Shown here one piece after another: positions 6,350-12,857 of a stretch of DNA of 12,857 nt (position 1 is the stretch's first letter; each line of letters opens with the position of its first letter). Origin of the DNA: Deltaproteobacteria bacterium. Its GTDB lineage: Bacteria; Desulfobacterota; DSM-4660; Desulfatiglandales; HGW-15. The position numbers and the translations under genes were made by a program. The stretch covers positions 1 through 12,857 of the forward strand of contig JAFGPH010000447.1 of assembly GCA_016926135.1 (NCBI GenBank), read 5' to 3'. The notes under the pieces were generated by a model, which was given only the letters and a program-made list of their open reading frames with translations, had not been told where the DNA came from and did not search any database.

Positions 6350-8242
6350 ATGATGGATGAGCAAACCGCAACCGTGACCGGCTTGGCCCCGGATACCCTT
6401 CGTCGGACCCTTCCCGATGCACCCGGGGTTTACCTCTTCAAAGACCGCGCCGGAGAGGTGATCTATGTGGGTAAGGCAAAGAATCTCAGGAAGAGGGCGC
6501 TCTCCTATTTCAGGCCGCCCTCCGAACTTCCTCACAAAACCGCTCTCATGATGTCTCGGGCCGCGGCCCTGGAAACCATCCTTACCAACACGGAAAACGA
6601 GGCATTTCTTCTGGAGGGCACCCTGATCAAGAAATGGTTGCCCCGATACAACATCATCCTGCGGGATGACAAGCGCTTCCTTTCCCTGCGGCTGGACCCC
6701 GGAGAGGCTTATCCCAGGCTCACCCTGGTGCGAAGAGTGCAGAAGGACGGAGCAAGATACTTCGGGCCCTTCTCCTCGGCTCAGTCCGTTCGAAACACCC
6801 TGAGACTGATCGATCGGGTTTTTCCCCTGAGGAAGTGCAAGGGGCGCGATTTGCCCAGGCGATCGCGGCCATGCCTCAATTACCAGCTGGGGCGGTGCCT
6901 GGGCCCATGCACCGTTCCGGTCCCCGAACAAACCTACCGGGATTCGGTGGCGCGGGTCATCCTGTTCCTGGAAGGTCGCAACCGGGAACTCGTCAGACAA
7001 CTCAAGGGAAAGATGGAAAGGGCGTCGGGGGATCTGAATTTCGAGGATGCGGCCCGGATCAGGGATCAGATCACTGCGGTTGAGAGGGCCATTCAGCGTC
7101 AGCATGTGGTTTCGACGAGGTTGACGGACGAAGATGTGATCGGGTTGGCCCAAAAGGAAAGCACCTTTCAGATCAGCATCCTGTTCATCAGGAAGGGGAG
7201 TCTGTCCGACTCGAGGGACTATCGGCTGGAGAACAGGGGGGGGAGCCGTTCGGAGGTCATGGAGGCCTTTCTGAAACAGTACTACCATCGATCTCCCTTC
7301 ATCCCGAGACATATCCTCGTTTCCGAACCCGTGGAGGACATGCCCGCCATAGCAGCCTGGCTTTCCGAATTGGCCGGCCGCAAGGTCCTCATCGAGAATC
7401 CCCGCAGGGGGGAAAAGCGACGTCTTCTCCAGATGGCGGCGAGCAATGCGGAGAACCTTCTGTCCAGGCCCGGGGTCCCAAGCGGCGAAAACCTGTTGGA
7501 GATGGTGCGATCACTGCTCCGACTCCGAGCCCTCCCCCGCAGGGTGGAAGGGATCGACATCTCCAACGTTTACGGAAAAGGCGCGGTAGGGGCTGTGGTC
7601 GAGTTTGTGGACGGGCTCCCTCACCAGGCCGGCTACCGGAGTTACAGGGTCAAGGACGTGGCGGGCATTGACGACTACGCCATGATGGCCGAGATCGTCT
7701 CCAGGCGTCTCCGGCAGGGGGACCCTCCGGATCTGTTGGTGGTGGACGGAGGCAAGGGACATCTGCGGGCGGTCAAGGGGGTGGTGGACCGGTCCGGCCT
7801 GGCGGGAAGGATCGATGTGGCCTCCATTGCCAAAGGGGAAGAGAAGGGTGGCGGCGACAAGGTCTTTGTGCCGGGCCGGAAGAATCCCCTTGCCGTCGGT
7901 CCCGACCATCCTGTGCTCCTCCTCCTCATGCGTATCCGGGATGAGGCCCATCGCAGGGCCGTGTCTCACCACCGGAAGGTTCAGAGAAGAAGTCTGAAGG
8001 GATCGGATCTGGACAGAATACCGGGCGTGGGCCCCGGACGACGGAAGACCCTCCTCCGACATTTCGGAGATGTGGACACCATCGCCCGCGCGAAGCCGGC
8101 GGAGTTGGAAGCCCTGCAGGGAATCGGCCCGGCCCTGGCAAAGCAGATTGCGGACCATTTTCGATGCCGCGGGGAATTATGGGTTGACAGGGCGAAGCGG
8201 CCTATGTTACGTTCCAGCACCACGCAGCAAAAGCCGGAGTAA
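6350..8242 (+). CDS. uvrC: UvrABC excinuclease subunit C
   Basis: UvrC makes both incisions (3' and 5') around DNA lesions after UvrAB damage recognition. The 630-residue protein shows all expected domains. These are a GIY-YIG nuclease (GVYLFKDRAG...IYVGKAKNLRKR, about 24-100, with E84) and a four-cysteine cluster C163, C175, C183, C187. The cysteine spacing of 12-8-4 equals that of the E. coli Fe-S cluster. Then come a UVR domain (229-254), an RNase H-like nuclease (GIDISN with D403, LLVVDGGKG with D466, and H534) and tandem helix-hairpin-helix motifs (552-606). A short extra tail (607-630) follows. Two adjacent ATG codons (6350, 6353) are possible starts. AGGA lies 9 nt before the first, inside the inverted-repeat element. 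The next gene starts 28 bp after the stop, suggesting cotranscription with the M23 peptidase gene. Confidence 0.97.
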   Translation: MMDEQTATVTGLAPDTLRRTLPDAPGVYLFKDRAGEVIYVGKAKNLRKRALSYFRPPSELPHKTALMMSRAAALETILTNTENEAFLLEGTLIKKWLPRYNIILRDDKRFLSLRLDPGEAYPRLTLVRRVQKDGARYFGPFSSAQSVRNTLRLIDRVFPLRKCKGRDLPRRSRPCLNYQLGRCLGPCTVPVPEQTYRDSVARVILFLEGRNRELVRQLKGKMERASGDLNFEDAARIRDQITAVERAIQRQHVVSTRLTDEDVIGLAQKESTFQISILFIRKGSLSDSRDYRLENRGGSRSEVMEAFLKQYYHRSPFIPRHILVSEPVEDMPAIAAWLSELAGRKVLIENPRRGEKRRLLQMAASNAENLLSRPGVPSGENLLEMVRSLLRLRALPRRVEGIDISNVYGKGAVGAVVEFVDGLPHQAGYRSYRVKDVAGIDDYAMMAEIVSRRLRQGDPPDLLVVDGGKGHLRAVKGVVDRSGLAGRIDVASIAKGEEKGGGDKVFVPGRKNPLAVGPDHPVLLLLMRIRDEAHRRAVSHHRKVQRRSLKGSDLDRIPGVGPGRRKTLLRHFGDVDTIARAKPAELEALQGIGPALAKQIADHFRCRGELWVDRAKRPMLRSSTTQQKPE

Positions 8243-8270
8243 AGGTCCTAACCTCAACCAAAGAGACGCC

Positions 8271-9179
8271 TTGGCTGCAAAGAAGATTACAGTCCTGTTC
8301 CTACCTGAGGGGACGAGAAGGGTAAGACAGATTGAAATCTCCAAAGCGCTGCTGGTGCTTTTGCCCCTCTTTCTTCTCTCGGGCAGCCTCCTGCTGGCTG
8401 CGGTGATCCGCGACTACCTGGTCATCAAAAGAGATCTGCCTCGACTTGCATACCTCCACAAGGAAAACAAACAGCAGAAGGAACAACTGGTCGCCCTTTC
8501 TCGGGAAATCGACGCAGTGGGGAAGTCGCTTGCGGAACTCAAGAAACTCGACCACAGGCTGCGGACCATGGTGAACCTGGAGCCAAGGGATGACCATACC
8601 CAGTTCCTGGGAATCGGAGGTTCCGAGCCCACGGCCCTGAACCCAGGGCCCCATGGTGAGAAGGCCCAACGCCGACTAGTCCGGATGATGCACCAATCCC
8701 TTGGCAATATCCACAATGAGATTTCCCTTCAAAAGACCGAAAAATTGGAGCTTTCCAGATTTCTGGACACCCAGAGGTCCATATTGTCCTGTACCCCCTC
8801 CATCTGGCCGACCAAGGGCTGGGTGAGTTCGACTTTCGGATACCGTTTGTCACCCTTCACCAACGAGAGGGAGTTCCACTCAGGCCTGGATATCTCCAAC
8901 AGGACCCACTCGCCCATTCTCGCGCCGGCAGACGGGATCGTGGCTGAAGCGGGGACCGACTATGGATACGGGCGGATCGTTCAAATCAACCATGGTTACG
9001 GTTTGAGGACAAAGTACGCCCACCTGGAAAAGATCCTGGTGAAGGTGGGTCAGCATGTCAAAAGGGGTCAACAGATTGCGACGGTGGGAAGTTCCGGCCG
9101 CACCACAGGACCCCACCTCCACTACGAGGTGCACCTGAACGGCGTACCCGTGGATCCCCTCCGCTATATCCTCAATTAG
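8271..9179 (+). CDS. Membrane-anchored M23 family metallopeptidase
   Basis: A cell-wall endopeptidase of the LytM/M23 type, or an activator of amidases if degenerate, acting in the periplasm. Start TTG at 8271 gives 302 residues beginning MAAKKITVLFLPEG, a typical opening for this family. No ATG or GTG start lies between the uvrC stop and the membrane segment, while the frame upstream overlaps uvrC. There is one transmembrane helix (about 26-46), then a probable coiled coil (about 58-100), a linker, and the M23 domain (about 185-300). Zinc ligands H203 and D207 (HSGLD) and H284 (PHLHYEV), plus likely catalytic H251 and H282, are all present, so it is probably an active enzyme. It lies 28 bp after uvrC and 151 bp before secA. 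A peptidase of this kind before secA is, from memory, a recurrent arrangement in Desulfobacterota. Confidence 0.88.
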   Translation: MAAKKITVLFLPEGTRRVRQIEISKALLVLLPLFLLSGSLLLAAVIRDYLVIKRDLPRLAYLHKENKQQKEQLVALSREIDAVGKSLAELKKLDHRLRTMVNLEPRDDHTQFLGIGGSEPTALNPGPHGEKAQRRLVRMMHQSLGNIHNEISLQKTEKLELSRFLDTQRSILSCTPSIWPTKGWVSSTFGYRLSPFTNEREFHSGLDISNRTHSPILAPADGIVAEAGTDYGYGRIVQINHGYGLRTKYAHLEKILVKVGQHVKRGQQIATVGSSGRTTGPHLHYEVHLNGVPVDPLRYILN

Positions 9180-9330
9180 CTTTCAGATTTCTTTCTCCCC
9201 CAAATTGATGTATAGTGTATGGTTGAAGGCTTCCCTGATGGATTCTGCGGGGCCTCCAGGCGGGAGAAAATGCGTGGAGTGCCCTTTCGGTCATTCAGGG
9301 GGCCATATCTCTTTGTCCGGGTAGGTGGTG

Positions 9331-12198
9331 ATGATCGGAAGACTCATCAAAGGTGTTTTCGGCAGCAAGAACGAGAGAGAACTGAAAAGAATGGCGCCCC
9401 TGGTGGAGATGATCAACGGGCTGGAGCCCGAGATCCAGGCCCTTTCCGACGCCGGGTTACAGGCAAAGACCGCAGAGTTCAAGGAGAGGTTGGCCCGGGG
9501 GGCACCCCTGGAAGACCTGCTCCCGGAGGCCTTTGCCGCAGTTCGAGAGGCCTCGGTCAGGGCCCTGGGGATGCGCCATTTCGATGTCCAGATCATTGGA
9601 GGCATCGTGCTCCACGAGGGGAAGATCGCCGAAATGAAAACGGGGGAGGGCAAGACCCTGGCCGCGACGCTTCCTCTCTACCTGAATGCCCTTACCGGCC
9701 GAGGGGTTCATCTTGTTACGGTGAACGACTACCTGGCCAGAAGGGACGCGGAATGGATGGGTAGCATCTATAAATTCCTCGGGCTTTCCGTAGGCGTTAT
9801 CGTGCATGGCATGGATGACGGAGAACGGAAAAACGCGTATGCCTGCGACATCACGTACGGAACCAACAATGAATTTGGTTTTGACTACCTCCGGGACAAC
9901 ATGAAGTTTGACCTGGAAGACATGGTCCAGAGGGACTTCCACTACGCCATTGTGGACGAGGTGGACAGTATCCTCATTGATGAGGCCAGGACGCCCCTGA
10001 TCATCAGCGGTCCCGTGGAACGGAGCGAAAACAAGATCTACGTGGAGGTGAAGCCCCTGGTCATCAACCTGAAGAAGAAACAGGGGGCGGTCATCCGCTC
10101 CATTCTTCAGGACGCCAAGGCTGCGCTGGAGGATGGCGGCGACGGGGACAGGACCGTCGAACTGCTGCTGAAGGCCAAGCGAGGTGATCCCAAAAATCCC
10201 GTCCTGCTGGACATCCTGGCCCACAATCAGGCCCTCAAGAAGGAGATCGATCGCTATGAAAACATGCTGAGCGCTCAGAAGCTTCTCCCGGAAATCGACC
10301 AGGATCTCTACTGCGTGATCGACGAGAGGAGCAACTCCGTGGATCTGACGGAAAAAGGTATCCACCTGCTTGCCGGGGGCGGGGCGAGCGACTTCATCCT
10401 CCCGGACCTGGACGATGAAAGCCACACGATCAGGGAAGATCCGTCCCTCCAGGAGGAGGAAAAGGCCGAGCGCCTGAGGACCCTGGAGGAGAAGTATATG
10501 CATGCCTCCGAGTTGCTCCACGCCACCCACCAGCTCATCAAGGCCCACTGGCTCTTTGAGAAGGACGTCCACTACGTGGTCAAAGACGACCAGGTGGTGA
10601 TCGTGGACGAGTTCACGGGCCGGATGATGCCGGGCAGACGGTGGAGCGACGGCCTGCACCAGGCCGTGGAGGCCAAGGAGGGGGTGAGCGTTGCCGAGGA
10701 GAACCAGACCCTGGCCACGATCACCTTTCAGAACTTTTTCCGCATGTATGAGAAGCTGGCGGGCATGACGGGCACCGCTGACACGGAGGCGGCCGAGTTC
10801 GCGAGCACTTACAAGCTGGAAGTCCTTGTCATCCCCACCAACCAGAAGATGATCCGCGTCGACTATCCTGATGTGATCTACAAGACGGAGCGGGAAAAAT
10901 TCATCGCCGTTGCGGACGAAATCAAGGAACTCTACGAGAGAGGCCAGCCTGTTCTGGTGGGGACCATCACCATCGAGAAATCGGAGATGCTGAGCCGGAT
11001 GCTGACGAGGGCCGGGATTCCCCACTCCGTCCTGAATGCAAAGCACCACGAGAAGGAGGCGGAGATCGTGGCCATGGCAGGCCAGGCCAGGACCCTGACC
11101 ATCTCCACCAACATGGCCGGCCGGGGTACGGACATCGTGTTGGGGGACGGGGTGGTCGAACTGGGAGGTCTCCACATCCTGGGGACGGAAAGACATGAAA
11201 GCCGGCGCATCGACAATCAGCTCAGGGGTCGTTCCGGCCGCCAGGGTGATCCGGGGACCTCGCGATTCTACCTCAGCCTGGAGGACGATCTGCTCAGGAT
11301 ATTCGGTTCGGACCGGATCGCGTCCATCATGGGCAGACTGGGCATGGAGGAAGGGCAGCCCATCGAGCACAAGTTCATCACCAAGGCGATAGCAAACGCG
11401 CAAAAGAAGGTGGAGGCCCACAATTTCGACATCCGCAAACACCTGCTGGAGTACGATGATGTGATGAACAAGCAGAGGGAAATCATCTACACGCTCCGGA
11501 AAGACATCCTGGGCGGAGAAGGCATCGAAGAGATCCTGCAGACCATGAGGGAAGAGAAAATCGAATCCCTGCTCCTGACCCACACGGACCCCAAGGCCCA
11601 CCCGGAGGAGTGGGACATCCAGGGCTTGAGAGACGGTCTCTCCAGGTTGTTCGGGTTCAGATCCAGGATCGGGCCGGAGGACCTGGGTGAGGACGCATTC
11701 ACCTCCCTGAAGGTGGACGACCTGGCCGACATGATCCGGGACCAGGTGCGGGAGGCCCATGAGCGGCGCATGGCGGCCTTCGGGCAGGATGAATTCAAAA
11801 CCCTTCAGAAATACATCCTGCTCCAGATCATTGACAACCAGTGGGTGGCGCACCTTCAGGACATGGAACATATGAAGGAGGGAATCGGGCTCAGGGGCTA
11901 TGGGCAGATGGATCCGCTGAGGGAATACAAGAAGGAGGGGTTCGCCCTCTTTGAGGGGCTGATGGATCGAATCAGGGAGGAGGCCCTCTCCACCCTTTCC
12001 CGCATCCAGCTTCTGAAGCAGCGACCGCCCGAGGAGGTGGTCCCCACCCGGAAGAAGAGGCCCATGCATTATAGCCACGGAGATGAAGGGGAGCGGCCTG
12101 CAACGGTCCGGAGGGAAGGGAAGAAGATCGGCAGGAATGATCCCTGTCCGTGCGGTAGCGGGAAGAAGTACAAGAAGTGCTGCGGGGCCAAGGCCTAG
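9331..12198 (+). CDS. secA: Preprotein translocase ATPase SecA
   Basis: SecA drives export of unfolded proteins through SecYEG using ATP. ATG 9331 gives 955 residues and [20 protein letters not shown], which aligns with the E. coli N-terminus; two GTG codons just upstream are less likely. Visible motifs are Walker [10 protein letters not shown] (102-110), Walker [13 protein letters not shown] (208-219), GMTGTADTE (478-486), [10 protein letters not shown] (592-601) and the [20 protein letters not shown] block (621-640). The C-terminal zinc and SecB-binding motif is [19 protein letters not shown], with C939, C941, C950 and C951. It is longer than the E. coli protein (901). Most of the excess is an insertion at about 245-322, in the region after ISGP, containing [12 protein letters not shown]. 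This resembles the insertion in Bacteroidota SecA. The 151-bp leader has a possible -10 TATAGT (9211-9216) but no good -35. Confidence 0.98.
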   Translation: MIGRLIKGVFGSKNERELKRMAPLVEMINGLEPEIQALSDAGLQAKTAEFKERLARGAPLEDLLPEAFAAVREASVRALGMRHFDVQIIGGIVLHEGKIAEMKTGEGKTLAATLPLYLNALTGRGVHLVTVNDYLARRDAEWMGSIYKFLGLSVGVIVHGMDDGERKNAYACDITYGTNNEFGFDYLRDNMKFDLEDMVQRDFHYAIVDEVDSILIDEARTPLIISGPVERSENKIYVEVKPLVINLKKKQGAVIRSILQDAKAALEDGGDGDRTVELLLKAKRGDPKNPVLLDILAHNQALKKEIDRYENMLSAQKLLPEIDQDLYCVIDERSNSVDLTEKGIHLLAGGGASDFILPDLDDESHTIREDPSLQEEEKAERLRTLEEKYMHASELLHATHQLIKAHWLFEKDVHYVVKDDQVVIVDEFTGRMMPGRRWSDGLHQAVEAKEGVSVAEENQTLATITFQNFFRMYEKLAGMTGTADTEAAEFASTYKLEVLVIPTNQKMIRVDYPDVIYKTEREKFIAVADEIKELYERGQPVLVGTITIEKSEMLSRMLTRAGIPHSVLNAKHHEKEAEIVAMAGQARTLTISTNMAGRGTDIVLGDGVVELGGLHILGTERHESRRIDNQLRGRSGRQGDPGTSRFYLSLEDDLLRIFGSDRIASIMGRLGMEEGQPIEHKFITKAIANAQKKVEAHNFDIRKHLLEYDDVMNKQREIIYTLRKDILGGEGIEEILQTMREEKIESLLLTHTDPKAHPEEWDIQGLRDGLSRLFGFRSRIGPEDLGEDAFTSLKVDDLADMIRDQVREAHERRMAAFGQDEFKTLQKYILLQIIDNQWVAHLQDMEHMKEGIGLRGYGQMDPLREYKKEGFALFEGLMDRIREEALSTLSRIQLLKQRPPEEVVPTRKKRPMHYSHGDEGERPATVRREGKKIGRNDPCPCGSGKKYKKCCGAKA

Positions 12199-12324
12199 CT
12201 GGCTGATGAAAAACACCCATCTACTGCGTTTCCCTCATCCCTCGTTGTTGCGGCGTACTTGAATGTACGCCTCACGCCTCGGGATTTCGGGGGCCTTGCA
12301 TTTGGGCCTTTTTGATCAGCCAGC
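12198..12324. repeat. Palindromic intergenic repeat after secA (127 bp)
   Basis: The ends 12198-12219 and 12303-12324 are inverted repeats with 19 of 22 bases matching; the outer end reads GCTGGCTGAT. Inside is a perfect 7-bp hairpin, GGCGTAC-ttgaat-GTACGCC (12252-12271). CTC-rich blocks on either side (CTCATCCCTCG and CTCACGCCTCG) are near direct repeats. The element begins on the last base of the secA stop codon. It is unrelated in sequence to copies A and B. As RNA it would form a long stem with a CTTTTT run in its right arm, and it may end or stabilise the secA transcript. I remember similar intergenic repeats from Desulfobacterota genomes but cannot confirm this here. The rest of the gap to argJ (12325-12451) shows nothing convincing. 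Confidence 0.75.
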
Positions 12325-12451
12325 AGCCACATGTCTTTCCCCCATAGGACAGGTTGAGGTGTACTAATGGGGTATCCGACTGAGCAGGAGGATAGGTAAG
12401 GGTGCAACCGATGTCCGAGGTGCGATGTGTGTGGCGGGAGGGAAAAAGGGT

Positions 12452-12857
12452 ATGAAAGATAACGGGTGGATCGTACAAGGCTTCACCGCCTCGGCGGTGG
12501 CTGCGGGGATCAAGAAAAAGGACAGGCCGGACCTGGGGTTGATCTTTTCCAAGAAGGAGGCGGTCGTTGCCGGGGTCTTCACTACCAACCGGGTGAAGGC
12601 TGCGCCCGTGATCCTGTGCCAGGAGCACCTTAGGGGCAACGGGGGAAGGGCCATTGTGGTCAACTCGGGAAATGCCAATGCCTGCACGGGTGCGCAGGGC
12701 CTGGCCGATGCCGGGAAGACTGCCGAACTGGTCGCGCGGGAATTGGGCGTCGTCCGCGGGGAGGTGTTTGTCGCCTCCACCGGTGTGATTGGGGCACCCC
12801 TCAATGTGGCGGCGATCGAGCGGGCCGTGCCGGGGCTCGTGAAAGGCTTGTCCGGCG
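12452..12857 (+). CDS. argJ: ArgJ glutamate N-acetyltransferase, N-terminal part (cut by window end)
   Basis: ArgJ transfers the acetyl group from N-acetylornithine to glutamate in the cyclic arginine pathway; some members also use acetyl-CoA. Only the first 135 residues are in the window. They match the family throughout: WIVQGFTASAVAAGIKK, FTTNRVKAAPV, IVVNSGNANACTG and VASTGVIGAPL. The STG of the last motif is the conserved oxyanion-hole segment. The autoproteolytic Ala-Thr site lies beyond the window, so it cannot be checked, nor can mono- versus bifunctionality. Start ATG 12452 has GGAGG at 12437-12441, 10 nt upstream. In-frame alternatives are ATG 12425 and GTG 12431, which would add 9 or 7 residues. 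It follows secA on the same strand, separated by the palindromic repeat. Confidence 0.95.
   Translation, partial: MKDNGWIVQGFTASAVAAGIKKKDRPDLGLIFSKKEAVVAGVFTTNRVKAAPVILCQEHLRGNGGRAIVVNSGNANACTGAQGLADAGKTAELVARELGVVRGEVFVASTGVIGAPLNVAAIERAVPGLVKGLSG

Noticed and set aside
6152..7312. 386-codon open frame on the minus strand opposite the start of uvrC
   Set aside because: It overlaps conserved uvrC coding sequence and the repeat element; no domain is recognisable.
9219..9764. Possible leader peptide or gene just before secA that runs into it in another frame
   Set aside because: Its sequence is low-complexity, rich in G and R, with no family features; no SecM-like arrest motif was seen.
9457..12216. 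Very long open frame (919 codons) antisense to secA
   Set aside because: It mirrors the codon structure of a GC-rich, clearly conserved secA; the translation shows no recognisable domain and is rich in H, L, V, P and R as expected for a shadow frame.
1..12857. CRISPR arrays, riboswitches, prophage or integrase genes
   Set aside because: I saw no regularly spaced direct repeats of CRISPR size, no recognisable riboswitch core and no phage-type or transposase genes on either strand.

Overview
This is a GC-rich bacterial chromosome segment of 12,857 bp. It most resembles Desulfobacterota (the former Deltaproteobacteria). That placement rests on the order uvrC, M23 peptidase, secA, argJ, on a SecA with a large insertion, and on an unusual lipoylation gene set. 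It is an inference from gene content, not a database result. The window is ordinary core genome with compact genes. It holds several small intergenic repeats and one gene set worth attention.

Left half (1-6095), all on the minus strand. In transcription order: a ChaN-like lipoprotein, a zinc-ribbon Nudix hydrolase, hisD, a 129-bp inverted-repeat element, a promoter candidate, an H-protein-like lipoyl carrier (gcvH), a two-domain lipoate-protein ligase, a LipS-type radical SAM protein, and the 5' part of tRNA-Lys(TTT) with its own near-consensus promoter. The carrier, ligase and radical SAM protein look like a self-contained protein-lipoylation cassette. The ligase would attach octanoate or lipoate to the carrier, and the LipS-type enzyme would insert sulfur. 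LipS enzymes are known to work as a LipS1 plus LipS2 pair, and only one partner lies in this window.

Right half (6350-12857), all on the plus strand: uvrC (excision repair nuclease), a membrane-anchored M23 endopeptidase starting at a TTG codon, secA with a roughly 78-residue insertion, and the 5' end of argJ (arginine biosynthesis), cut by the window end. The divergent gap 6096-6349 holds a second, 128-bp copy of the inverted-repeat element, whose right end reaches to 6 bp from the uvrC start codon.

Repeats. The window holds two copies of one MITE-like element (3101-3229 and 6216-6343) and a different 127-bp palindromic element directly after secA. It also holds two islands of degenerate 7-bp tandem repeats just after the gcvH and lplA stop codons. 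No CRISPR array, prophage, transposase gene or defence system was seen. The most interesting content is the lipoylation cassette and the small repeats.
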